Source of the DNA: Diphasiastrum complanatum
Lineage: Eukaryota > Streptophyta > Lycopodiopsida > Lycopodiales > Lycopodiaceae
Direction of reading: 5' to 3'
Length of the DNA stretch: 64,000 nucleotides
NCBI GenBank assembly: GCA_029204225.1
Contig: CM055108.1
Coordinates: forward strand, 19,536,279-19,600,278
The position numbers and the translations under genes were made by a program. Position 1 is the stretch's first letter; the number at the start of each line of letters is the position of its first letter. The notes under the pieces were generated by a model. The model saw nothing but the letters and a program-made list of their open reading frames with translations. It made no database searches and had not been told where the DNA came from. Below are positions 21,929 through 34,600 of this stretch, piece after piece.

Positions 21929-24425
21929 ATGTTGTCCAACCCCAGTTCCAGTTCAGATGATCCCAAAGCAAGCAAGCTCGACATCCAGCTATGCAAGCTT
22001 GACCTTACAGAGATGCAGACTTGATACCAGCAGGCGGAGTCCTTCTTCAAGGAAATCGAATTTCAGATCCCTGTCTTGACAGGTTATCAAAGCCCCTATC
22101 TGGTATACATGGCATATGCAAATTATCATACCACGGCAAGATCATGTCAGATCATAGTTCCCCCTATCAGGAATTATGTCTATAATGTATCCTTTGCGGC
22201 AGCTGACTTGCAACCTTATGGTTTCCCACGAGGGCCAAACACTGTCACAAGGACACTCCAGAAGATAGAGCAAACGACATATTTCAAATATATTGATCCC
22301 TCTGTGACCAAGTGGAAGAACAAGGATGGGTACAGGCTGGAAGCAATCAACGACAAAACAACTTCAAGCAGCATGTGCATATCTCACCAGATGCACACAG
22401 AATCCTCGAATGAAAGTGCTGAGGGTACCCATGTCCCTGTTTCACATGTTGGCAGATCCACGACTGCATGCCCAGAACCTCTATGATTGGGCACAGTTTG
22501 TTTCGAATTGTCTTCATGAGTGCATTAAGCACAAGCAGCCTATCACGATATTAGGATATCTGATGACAAATATCACTCTGCATCAAGTACAAAATGGGCC
22601 AAAGCTCCAACAACAACTGCAGCTTGCGGACAAGGCATGGGATATTTCCATTGAACACAAGAAGCCCAAGCGTGCAAGGACAACTTCACCATCAGGGTCC
22701 CAAGCCAAACGAGTCAATACCAGTATCCTCCCTCTGGTACACAAGCCAAGAAGCCCACCCCAGAATCCACAAGCAGCTGCAACCTCTAGAGCTCCACATG
22801 CAGATATCTCAAGGGCTCAGTTGCCAGGTACACGACAACAACGAAGACAAGGGAAGCTTCAAGCTGGGAGCACATCACCAGTGGGATCAGTTTCACAGGG
22901 TTCCACATCAGATGGTGGCAGCTCGTCCACAGCATCACAACAACACTCGTCACCCTCACATGTCATCGACGGGGGTGATGGAGCAACTACATCCACACTG
23001 GCACCTGACACGACAGTACCTCAAGTCCCAAGTCAGCTAGATGAGGCCACCACCCCACCCACACTGATTACAATGCCAACGCCACCAACATCACCACTGG
23101 CACAAGTTTTTTTGGGGGGGGGGAGGAGTGGGGATATCTAGTCCCCAAGACACATGAGCAGCCCAGGCCCAGCAAGTCCACATATTGGACACATCTCAAT
23201 ATTTTGATGTTGCGGACCTGATGGAGATAAGCGACGATGAACTAGAAAAGAGAAAGCAGCCAGGAAGAAGTCAGACACCCCACCTCCACCTCCACCTCCA
23301 TATTCATTTCTAACACCATGCCTATTTTTTGGTTTAGCCTCACCATCCCACACCCCATATCAGTACCCAACCCTCTCTAATTCTGAAATGCTCACTGAAG
23401 TAGCCAAACGCTCAATTATTGGCCTATCCAAAATGAGCTACCACATGCATTGGTTGGTGAGCCAACATCAAGTTCTAGAAAGCAAGGTCCAACATCAAGA
23501 CCAAGAGATTGCACGATATCAAAGGATGGCCAAAGAAAAAGAAAAAGAGGCAGTAGAAAGCAGATCTGTGATGGCCGAGCAGAAAACGACCTTGGAAGAG
23601 GTCCAGCAGCAACTGAAGCACCAGATGGTCCAAATCGACCAAGTATGAGACGGATCATCGGGTGCAATGACAGTCAATGCTCCTCCAGTCAAGCCCGAGG
23701 ACATTCAAATCCAGGCCTCAGCCATCCGGATGGAGAAATACATAAGGCTGATCCAAGAGCGAGAGGCCGATAAAAAGAATTTTGAAAACATTGTGGTGAA
23801 ACAAGAGAAGATCATCTGGGAGTCCCAGAAGCAGCTTGAAGAAACAACGAAGGCCCTACAACAAGTCTTGGAGAAGGTGAACCAATTATGGGACACGACG
23901 TGCAAGGCCCAAGCAGGTGCTCACGTAACGAAGCCACGAGACGATGATGGGAATGATGGAGCAGGGAATCAAGACGGGCAAACCCACCGATCAAACGGTA
24001 GCTCAGGATCGGGTGGCCAGAGAGCCGGTGCTGCTTCCATGAGCTTTCCCCGACCCCCTCCCACCTTTAACCCTTCGTCCTACTCCGCATTTAATTTCTC
24101 TGAAACTTTCATTCCAACTTACCCAATTCTTCCATCTCCTCTTTCTTCATCACCTCCTAGTCAAATAATGGGCCCATCAAAAGGTCCAGCTGACACCCAC
24201 AAAGCCCGACGGGACGAGTTTCTCCAACAACTCCACTCCCTCGGTGCTACGTATAACTTATTATTTCTGCCTCCTCCTAAACCGTTCACCCCTGCACCTC
24301 TCTCCCCAGAGCACTCCATCCCCGACCTTTCGGAAACTAACAAGAATGTTTATGGGATCAAGGTCTGGATCCCATTAGGATCAACCCAAATACAGCCCTC
24401 CAGTCAGAACAAGACTATGAGATGA
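21929..24425 (+). pseudogene. Broken retroelement-associated coding region of unknown function
   Basis: An ATG at 21929 opens a frame (MLSNPSSSSDDPKASKLDIQ) with TGA at 22022 and a continuation (AESFFKEIEFQIPVLTGYQ). It shifts frame near 22330 into a longer stretch to 23141 that turns proline/serine/threonine-rich. It shifts again near a ten-G run (23114-23123) and near 23265, and resumes at 23388-24425 with one TGA at 23646. The third part has charged, heptad-like helices (EREADKKNFENIVVKQ; LEETTKALQQVLEKVNQLW) suggesting a coiled coil, then a proline-rich tail. I recognise no catalytic domain, zinc knuckle or membrane segment. It follows a Gypsy integrase fragment on the same strand, so it may be an additional or env-position frame, or the gag of a neighbouring element. 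Confidence 0.5.
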
Positions 24426-25932
24426 TGGCCAGGCTATCTACAGAGCGGCCTTCATGTCGTCACAATATGTGACCATGGTGGAAGACTGACAGGAAATGGG
24501 CTTCGTAGAAAAAATAAGAGAATATATGGGGCCACTTAATTTCGGAAGTAAGCTCCGCTTCCAAGTTTTTTAAGCCTTGGGCAGGAAGATGAGCGAGCGA
24601 AAGCAGACGGCGCGACGACGAGGCGAACATGATTCACAAGAAGTGCTCAAGAGGGCTGGTATGTAGCAGCCAATTGAGGGACTTCCAATTTTGGCGAATA
24701 AATTTTGCGGATAATAAGCACCTGATTTTACGGAAGCGAACGAAAATCCACGCTTTTCCAAGTGCCAAGCGGAAGACATCACCGGTGTTGTAGTGGGTCC
24801 TGCAACAGATGAGGGGTGGATAATGCTAGCCGATTATCTAGTACCGAGCCAAGCTGAAGACATAAGTTATCTCTCACCCATGACCGAGGAGGTGTCAGAA
24901 GGAAGAGAGCAGAAGAAGCTGAGAGCCGAGCGTGAGAGCCGAGGAAATACTAGCTAGGAAGATAGTAATTAACTATGTGAGCCTACGTGGTGTATCCCAA
25001 AGAAGGAATGACCATGTAGGAGCTAGTAACATTTCCTTGAATAGTTGTAATAAATGTAGACCCCCCTTAAAATAGTAAGAGTGAGCCACCTCTTGATGGT
25101 GACCTCTAGTGGAAGGGCAAGTTCCACATGTAATTTCTACTTTAGTGGAATTGCCACATGGGCTCCACATGGGCAGCCTTCTTGCTTATTTAAGGGCCCC
25201 CCTCTCTTGTGAGAGAGCTTTTTGATTGTATTTTCAAGTTCTCTTGAGCTAATAAAGAGGATCCTCCACGAGTTCTTGAAGATCACTAAGCTCCTTGTTC
25301 ATGGCAATGATCTTGAGTGACATTTCTATGAGCATGCTTGATTCCTTGCTTGTGAATTAACTAGATTCTTGTTTCTTGTTCTTGCTTAGTTGTGGATTAG
25401 CCTCAATTCTTGCTTGTGGAATCTTGTAGAAATCAATATTCAAGTAAACTATAGAGGCTAGAAATGTGGTGTAAATCTTGCATAGTCTTGACATTCTAGT
25501 TCTTGATGTTCTTGGATAGTTTAGGCATCAAGTAATGTATGTTTCTTGATTCCTAGATTGTTAAATGCTGTTAGGAATCTTGTTTCTTGTTTCTTGAATC
25601 TGGTTTTGGTTTCAGTAGCTATTCTAGTTCTTGATTGTTCTTTGATTCAGTAGCTAGTAGTAAGATTGCTCTTTGTGCTGAATCCTGATCTGTTTGAGCT
25701 GTAGATGGTTGCATGGCTAGTGTATGCATGTAGCTGAGTATCGGATTTGAGTTACCCACTGACAGGCTGGGAAATACGTAATGCATCCTTGAATATTGCT
25801 TCTGCTCTGTAAACGTTCTAATAAGAAGAATAATCACAAAGAACTATAACGACAAAGGTAATCCAATAGAGATAAGCAGCAAAAAGAGAAGAACGTGTTC
25901 ACAGATTCAGTGAAATAGTGAACAAGATAATC
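24426..25932. other. No gene recognised; LTR-like sequence
   Basis: The stretch includes a putative polyadenylation motif (AATAAAG near 25251) and ends where the 418-bp repeat with TTGGCGCC begins. These features would suit an LTR followed by a primer site, but its ends cannot be set without a second copy. Confidence 0.35.
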
Positions 25933-26350
25933 TAAATGTGATGTTATATTGGCGCCTACACCTACACATTTGAGATTTTTGAATTATTAAAAATTAACTT
26001 GAGTAAGCTGAGCTACTCTTGAATAAAGTTAATTGGTTAGATGAGTATTGTGAAGGGAATTCAACATGATCAGTTTTTCTGTGCATGTATTGCTTATAAG
26101 TCACATATTCTAGAGTCATTGGGATCATCAGTAATGTTATGTGCATAGAATATATGAAATTCTTCGTGGTAGACTATTTCTCAATTGATAAATAGACTCA
26201 ATTGTTAGTGATGTATTGGATGACTGAACCTAAAAAACCCAAGAATAACAACTGAATTGAGTTGGAATTCAACAAAGCTTTGGATATTTCAATTCAACTC
26301 TAGACAAAAATCTAAACATTTTTTGTGGCTAAAGTTGATGTCTATCAAAA
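25933..26350. repeat. 418-bp direct repeat copy C2 (C1 at 14897-15314)
   Basis: Same length and order as C1 with a small number of substitutions; the two copies are 11 kb apart in direct orientation. Confidence 0.85.
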
Positions 26351-26611
26351 TTGTTTTGGTATGCTTTCTATCTTCGATTGCCAAATAAGATCAAGAATCT
26401 AGATAAGTCAAAAATTTAAACTCATATACCTAATAAGAATTTGGTTGATTTCTATCTTTGAATTGTTTTGATATGCTTTCTATCTTCGAATACCAAATAA
26501 AATCGAGAATTTAGATAACTCATATTCTTAATAAGAATATGGTTGCTTTCTATTTTTGAACGGTAGACAAAATTAATAATCTAGATAACTTATATTCATG
26601 ATAAGAATCAA
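26351..26611. repeat. Three diverged tandem repeats, about 70-110 bp
   Basis: The unit begins 'ttg(t/c)ttt' and contains 'ctttctatctt', 'aatctagataa' and 'taataagaat' landmarks. Copies begin at about 26351, 26463 and 26542. Confidence 0.65.
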
Positions 26612-27456
26612 GTTTGTGGAATATTTTTAAAATCTTGAAACTTTTGTGTGGAAAAAGATTTTAGAATGATTCATATGTTTCCTAAGTTGTGTGTTTTTGG
26701 ACACGCAGTCATGTACTCTCTAATGATGAAGTATGACTTGGGATCTAATAAATAATGATCAACAAATCATGATTTAGATGCTAAGTGCTTATGATTGACA
26801 AATCATAAATATGCATTCCTTGACATGGGTATTAGGCCCTTCAGTTGTCAATATTATGGAGGAGACTTTTGTGAGACAATCCCAAAGGATTAAGCTCGCA
26901 AGAACACCGTAAATGAAATTGTGGAGCCAAACCACCCAACCAAGTAGAAACTTAAGATCAATCATCTAAGCTATTCCCAAGCCACATTATGTGAATACAA
27001 GAAAGGAGAAAGAGAAGACAAGAATTCAAGAATTCTCCCTTGTAGGAGGACGAGTTTCTACTTGTATATAATGCATGAAAGCCAACAAGATTATCCAAAC
27101 CAGTTGGATGGGTTTGGATGCAAAAAGAAAGTAGGGTGAACGTCTCAAAATCCTTGTTACTTTTCACCTGTGCTATGATGCACTTTATTTGTCGGGTTAA
27201 GCCTGGACACAAAAAACCAGTTGCAAAAATCACTAAACAGACCACTTTGCAATGTAGAAGTTTTGCTCGACCTTACTCAAGATATTCAAAAAGAGATTTG
27301 CTCAACCTTTACATATGTGAACGGATCTTGGTTTTCGAAGGGGGACTCGAAGTTGGAACCAAAGAAACTTTGGATGCCACATTAACATGCTTGGCCAACC
27401 TTGTTGGATTACATAAACGAATGGCCTTTCTAGTTCTGAAGAGCATTGGACCCAGC
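26612..27456. other. Intergenic; retroelement-like traces only
   Basis: A block at 26880-26945 (gagccaaaccacccaacc) resembles the sequence beside the minus-strand primer site at 10.3 kb, suggesting another LTR fragment. No coding motif is seen. Confidence 0.35.
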
Positions 27457-27690
27457 GCCACAAAGAGCCACAAAGTACTGGAGAGTTCTAGACCCAATGC
27501 CACAAAGTACTGAAACCACCAATAGAAGGCTAGGGCCACAGAGAGCCACATTGTATTGGAGCGTTCTAGGCCCATTGCCACAAAGTAATGAAACCACCAA
27601 CAAAAGGCTAGGGCCACAGAGAGCGACAAAGTACTGGAGAGTTCTAGACCCAATGCCACAAAGTACTGAAACCACCAGCAAAAGGCTAGG
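27457..27690. repeat. Tandem repeat, 3 copies of 78 bp
   Basis: Copies begin at 27457, 27535 and 27613 with GCCACA(A/G)AGAGC and share TTCTAG(A/G)CCCA and GGCTAGGG. They are followed by two copies of a shorter unit of about 47 bp built from TTTGGAATGGAACTC. The array ends about 200-300 bp before the TATA box of the ECT gene. Confidence 0.88.
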
Positions 27691-27986
27691 GCAGTGCAAT
27701 TTGGAATGGAACTCAACCACCAACAAAAGGCTAGGGCACTGGAATTTGGAATGGAACTCGAAGAAGAATGCAACCACCAAGAGAGTGGAGGAGGGAGGGT
27801 GGAGTGGAGGGGTCTCTCATTTTGTGAGTAAAGTGAAAAAGCTTTGGTTTTGACCTTTGAATTTGTTTTTCAGGTCCAGAACTTTCCACGTGCTGGCCAC
27901 ATGATGACGATTCTTATTCCTCTTTTATTGCAGAATTTGAACCCCATAAACGCGAATTTGATTAGTTTTAGTTTTTTTTTTTTTAT

Positions 27987-27996
27987 TATAAAAAGG
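27987..27996 (+). promoter_or_regulatory. Putative TATA box of the ECT gene
   Basis: TATAAAAAGG follows a T-rich stretch and precedes a pyrimidine-rich leader typical of plant 5' untranslated regions. It is about 660 bp upstream of the proposed start codon. A (CGAT)n run lies in the leader at 28106-28124. Confidence 0.6.
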
Positions 27997-28654
27997 CTCA
28001 TTGAAATGGACAGAGCTTTAGATCCGCTCCTTTTCCTTCTTCCTTCTTCTTCGTTGTATGCTTTGATCGTTGAAGCTTCCTCTTTGCGTCTTCTGCCTTC
28101 CTTCTCGATCGATCGATCGATCGAGGCATCTCGTGAGGCGACGACGACCTTTCTGTCTGTTCTCGTCTCTCTCAATTGCCTTTAGCAACTGCCGGGTTGT
28201 TTTCCCGTCTCTGTGGGTGTCTTAAAAGATGGTTTGAGCGCAGATCTGAGTAGATCGGTCCCATTTTAGGACATTGATATCGCAGTATGTGTTTCGGGGT
28301 TGTTTAGAGCAGTCGTTGGATCTTTTTTACAGGTTTTGTGGATGCTTGGAAGAGGTTTTCGCCTCAGGATGCGATAAGCGTTTTGGATCTTAGATGTGGG
28401 ATTTTTTAGAATTTCGTCCGGATTGTTGAGGATTTTGTGTTTTCAAGAACTTATGGACTTGGTGACAGAGACTTGTGTTCGGGTGAATTATTTGGAATAT
28501 GTACCGAGAAGCCATTTGTGGTGGTAGTGTGAGATTACTTCTAATAAGCATCAGAAACAGAGGTTTGGGATAAGCTTACTTCTAATAAGCACAGGTCTTC
28601 AAAGGGAACATTTGAAGCCGTTTCAGGTTTTGGTGGGATTTGAGAATTGCAGAG

Positions 28655-31600
28655 ATGACAGCAGTTGCAGTTTCTCCGGATGCCGAAAGTATCCTTTGCC
28701 AACGAATTTCTCTGTACTGTTGATATGTAGACTTTAATATTTTTGTACCACGTGAATGGAGAATTCTTTGTGTGCCTGGATTCTTGTTTATCGTTTATTT
28801 GATTTGTATGGGCGTTATTATTCAGAAATGAGTTTGCAGTTGTGGAAATAAGGCTTGATTAATTAGAGATCTATACACAACTAGGAATATTTTGTGCTCA
28901 TCTAACTGTTTTGGAATCAAGAGGGAATTATTTTTATGTACTTCCTTCCTTTATTTTTTTTAAAGGCTTTCCAACCAACTGTAGATGTGGAACGGTCGAT
29001 TGGTCGATGTGTTAGATTTTTTGAAGAAGCGTTGCTAGCGATCTTCACCTTTGCTTCTGCGATATCTAGAACTTGATGGTATACTAGTCTTGAGAGATTA
29101 TTGAAGAAAAAAGGATTTTGAAAGTATCCCCCCCCAACCGCTTGTGCAAAGAATCTCAGGTTCATGGCATATCACAGTAATCATATGGATAGCTGCGTGT
29201 GGATAGAGTCACGGCTGATTACGAATGTTATGTCACACGGATTTTGCAGAAACTCTGACCGAACTAGATGGTATTAAATTCGGCAAAGGACATACTGAGC
29301 TGAAGAGACGTGTGATTTGTCATTGTGTTAGGGGACGAACGACAGGTCCACTGAACTTTCACGCAATTGTGAAATACTAAAGAGCGAATATTGGCGGAAT
29401 TGAATGACTTTATCATCATTGGTTTTAGTGGTTTCACACTTGGAAGGTTGAAATATATGATACTGGAAATTGCATGCCTTCACAACCAAACATTCCTGAA
29501 CGGCCTCTTTTGACTGGAGTGGGGAACAATCTTATATTTGCTGACGGCGAAAGTGATTGTTATTGTAAGCCGTTGTGATGAGTTCAGCATAATTTCAACT
29601 CACGCGCCTGTTTCTTGTTCCCTTCTTATTTGAAGGTCTACCCATATGCAAAAATCTGGTGGAGTCCGGTCATTTCTCCGTTACTGCATCGTTTATTCCG
29701 ACCATGTCAGACATGACAAGTGACAGGGTTCTTATATAATATGGTTTCAAAGTTTTAGTCTGTGAAAGCAGCGCAACACAAACATCTCTAAAATATAGAA
29801 TGTGCTTTTATTGTTTCCATCTATGAAGTCACTTTATATGATCTTTAGTGTTTAAAGGTGTCTACTTTATCCTTGGAAATGGTAATTTGAGATGTATGGT
29901 ATGTGACGTATTTAGCCTGTACTTGCTTCCGTATGCAGGAAGCTGCTGACGACTTTTTACCTTGAACGAGATGTTGGCCGCTGTAATCTCTGACACAAAA
30001 AATACATAGTTTGGACGGGCTAAAATAAATCGGTGTTATATACCTTTCTGTTGGCAGAGCTTATTCGCAGTTCGTTGCCTAATTATTTGAATGGTCTGAT
30101 GGTTGAGGACAACAAGAACACCTATTTCAGGAGACTTTTTACGTTAAAAAAAGAAAAGAAGGCATTATCATTTACTTAAAATATGTCACCGAACTCGCCT
30201 AAGAACATAAAGAAGTGAATTTTTTTTGTTAGTTTTTTGGATGTACCTGCAGTGAACTCATTGCAGCAAGTTATGTGCTATCGACATTGAATTAACATAG
30301 ACTATTGAGTTTCTGTTTGAGATTTAAAAGTAAGATTCATTTCATAGATAGATAACAAATGAAAGGATTTGATTATTTTGTGTCATGGAAGTGTCTATTT
30401 TGATCACAATTCATATCAATTGCAATATTATGTCAATAGTTTGTACCAGCACCAGGTGACCTATTTTGGCACCTTTTGGCTTTACTACCATAGTTATGAT
30501 TTAAGGGTTTTCAATCGTTTAAATTGACTGCACATTGCAATAAGCGAAATCTGTCCAGGCAAGCATCCAAATTTGGCACTTAATGCTGTACTTTGGAGAA
30601 TCTAGGGAATGCTTGAGATATAACATCAAGGTTCCTTATGGCTTGAGTCAGATTTACCCCCGACTTGTATCTGCCTGTATTTATGCGTGCTAATCTTGAT
30701 GATTCCTCTGCTGTAACTTTGATTCGATCATCATAATTGCGTGACTTTTTGGCTTTGATTGTGGTGCTTATAAGAGGAAGAACATAAAATCATGTTCTAT
30801 TTTTTTGAAGCATGATAATGGTTCCATGATTTAGCGCGTATGGTTGACTTCCACTGGAATGCGAATGTGATCGTGCTCAACAAACAAGTCAATCAAAAAC
30901 TCATATCAGAGTTGATAGTTGTTCTGGCTAACTTATCCTGGTAGTTAGTATCAAAGTAATGATACACTCAAGTCTCACGCTTATGAACATACATTATCTT
31001 GTGAGAATTTCTTGACCCATCCTTATTAGCAGCAAACGAATTGCTCCAGAACCTGAGACTCGATTCACAAAGCACCAAAGCTGGTGACAACCAAGAGGTA
31101 TTTACTCTCAGGCCTAACATGACTCTGGGAAATCATCTATTTGTGGACGCAGTTCTATAGCTGCCAAGCTTTTCTTTGTGGTGACATATTGATTTTGTAG
31201 ACCTTAAGAGTTTGTCCATTGATTATTAATTAGATCAATGATCTTGGGATTGTATCTAACTTTAAATGGGATTTTTGTAACGGTTGAGTTATTAAAAGGT
31301 CATCTTTTTAAGGTTAGAGAAAAAGCTGTGTTAAACTTGATGTGCAGCATCTGCTTCTGTTCTTTGGCCAGCTGCAATTTCAAAGTGTGAGTAGATCTAA
31401 TCATTCAGATGTTCTTTTGCATTGACAGTTGGATACTGAGAGCTGTAGCTGGCGTATATTAATATTGTCTTAGTTGCTTTTGAAGAGAAGATAATCTTAG
31501 AAGCGTTCTGTCTCTTTTCTTGTGAGATTACCAATTTTGGTTTGTTTGCTTTTGCTATGCCATTCAAATTTTATTAGACGACTATCTTAGGGAAAATTGT

Positions 31601-34600
31601 GAAAGTTGGCCTATGCAGCTCAAGAGCAACTGAAACCTAATAACAAATTATTGTCATAGAAAGCAGTTAAATCCTGTATTTTATTTTTTCAAAGTGCATT
31701 TTTGCAGGTCCTTAACAACTTCATGTAAGTTGCAAAGGACTGAAGTAATATAATTATTCAGGAGGATGTCACAGTTTTGTTAAGCTAATAGACGATTTGT
31801 GACTATTGTAGATGCTTTTTCTTCAATTAATTTGTTATTCAAATATGGTCCAAGTTCTGCATAATCTTGTTCACCTCCAGAAAGTTGCGTGCCACAACTT
31901 CGTAGAAATGAGTATCATGCCTTTGCTTGAGTTGTATTGTTTTTCAGTCTGTAGCTTGCTGACTGTGAATCGGTTCAAAGTCTGAATGGGATAGCTGAAG
32001 CCTAAGTTTGTCTTCTTCTCACAAGTTTACACTAGGCATATTGACGTTCTAGTTCCACGGATCTTTTGGTACAATTCTTGGATTTGTTAATGTTGTTTCA
32101 TATTCACTTTCACATCTCATGTGCCACATTGTTGCCTGTACTGGCCTACTAAACATTCTATATAGGACTCCATTTAATGTGCACACAAGATTGTGTTGAC
32201 GCTGGACATTAAGTTTCTTGGATAGGGTTTCTGCTGTAATAACTGACTTTTCTGTTGTATAGCATGTAGCAAAGAGTAATAAACTCCCAGCAAAGTTCCA
32301 GGTGCCATGTGATAGGCCTTACCGTCGGGGCCTGGGTCTACCGGCAGCCCCCGGACCCTGCCGTTGGGGGGCGTTGCCCCCCAAACCCCCTACCGGGGGG
32401 CTACCGCCCCCCACAACCCCCTGAGCATTTATTGAAAACCAGAGCAAATAACAACCAAATAGCTATTGAAAATAAGATCCGTTTGTGCCCCATCTACTGC
32501 ACTTATAAGAGGCAAAACGCTCGTTTGACCATTGATCCCCTAAAAAAATTTCAGCCATAAGCTATTTTTCCAAATTTTTTTTTTTTTTGTTTATGCGATT
32601 CTGGGAGGAGAAACGCGTTTCTCAGAAACGCTGTTTCCGAAACGTCTCCTCCCAAAAACGAGATTCTGTGCAACTATGGTTCCAGGTGCCGTGGTACGGC
32701 ACCCGCGGCACCTGTTTTTTTTTATAAATTTTTTTGTCATTTTTTTTTAGTGAAAAACCCAAATTTATAAAAAAAAAACAACCAGGTGCCGTACCAGGTG
32801 CACGTGTGCCGTGGTACGGCACCTGCTAAGGCACCCAGGTCCCACGGCAGCTGTGCCGTGGGGAACTTTGACTCTCAGCTAGCTTTTTGTTTGTTTTATT
32901 CTTTATGTTTACTGCAGAATTAGTTTGACACAACTGCAATCCATCTTCAGGCCTATTCATGAAAATATGAAGTTCCTCTCAGTGATTAAGGTATTGGTGA
33001 ATGCCATCTTTCTCATGTTCATCACATGCTTGGGTTCAGGCTATTTCTAGTCACAGCAGTAGCTCTTCGGATAGTAATGGTGATGCTTCAGTAGCAACAA
33101 CTGCCGGGAACTTGGCAAGCACAAATGGTACCTATGAGTATGCACCAGATACAGTAATTTACTATGCTCCAACTGGCTACAGTACACCTCAACCTTACAT
33201 GTACGACTTCTCTCAGGGAGGTGAGTCATAGTTTTCACCTAATGGTTCTGTGCAGCCATCTTTCCTAGTTTTTTAGTTGTACATCAGTTCACTTCTGAAG
33301 AACCCTGATGAATGAGATATTTTTTTGTTAATTGGTTGTTGTTTCAGGTTTTGATGCCACAATAGCAGGTGACTGGGAGGAATATCCAAGATATGTTAGT
33401 ATGGACGGTGTGGAATTCCATCCTTCAGTAAGCTACCTCAACTTTACTGTAGCTTGCTTTTGTAATTATAACTGAATATGAATCTAGAGCCAGCTTCCAA
33501 GTATGAATGACAATCATCCAAGTGCCATTAGCTTTTTATCAGAAAGGGCAAAATCTCATTCACGGATCCATGGGGTGCATGATCGCGCATTATCGCATAG
33601 CAAGAGTTGTGTACATTAAAGGACAGTGTAAATTATATAAAGTGATACAGGCAGATTATGTATGATTCAAAGCATGAATCTTCTTCAAATTTGTGAAGCT
33701 AACGTGTGCAATTCTGTTGCAGGGTCTTTACGGTGAAAATGCTCCAGTGATTTTTCAACCCACAAGCTATGGGTATGCTGCACAGCCGACATATGGTCCT
33801 TATTCACCTGCAGCAGCTGTTCCAACAATTGGTCCAGATGGTCAACTTTATGGGCCAACAGCATTTCAGTATTCAGGTCCATTCTATCAGCCAAATTTGT
33901 CGCCAAATGCACAGTATCTGCCTCCTGCTTCTATGATGATAGCAGGAGATCTTGTACCTACACCTTTGGAAGCAAGCTCTCCAGGAGTTGACTTTCCTGG
34001 TGGTGTTATGACGAATGGAAGTATTGTTGCTCTAGGACCAAGACCCGGTTACCCTGTTGCTGTTGTCAGCCCACATAGCCCATATGTAAGGGGAGTTGTA
34101 CCTCTGGCATTACATAGCCCAGGAGCCCAGGATGTACGAGTAGGGTATGAGACATTCAGGGCCAGTCCTCCTACATGGATAGATGTACCAAAATTCTCAG
34201 AAGCACAACAAAGACCGAGTAATCCTGGAGCACCACGTCCAACAGTTTCTGTTGCAGGACATTCATCTCAAACTCTAAGGCCTATCACACCACTTCAGGT
34301 ATGGATTGCTAATCTTTGTGGAGACCACCTTCCGAGCCAGACAAATCTTTGATTCATCTTTGTGTTTAGAATCGAGTAAACCTGTAGATTGTCTTTACAA
34401 GCACATGTTTTTGTACATTTGAATGGTTATTCTGTAATGTTTGCTTCAGAGTTGAGTAATGTTAGCAAAATGAATCATCTGCTTAATCACTTCAGTTGTC
34501 CTGTAGGTTCGAGTGCCATCACCTCAGTCGCCTCAAGTTCCAAACGTGGTTACATCTTCAAGCCTTGGACCTGGATCGTTGAGTAATGGCTATCCCCCAC

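Noticed and set aside
22076-24425. Interpretation as a normal intron-containing host gene
   Set aside because: No convincing splice sites reconcile the frames, internal TGAs remain, and it sits within retroelement and minisatellite DNA.
27309-27773. 154- and 116-codon minus-strand frames with repeated LAFCWW/SLLLVV phrases
   Set aside because: Produced by the 78-bp tandem repeat, which keeps any stop-free frame open.
32309-32560. Proline-rich 83-codon frame
   Set aside because: It falls inside the GC-rich palindromic DNA of the hAT-like element in an intron.
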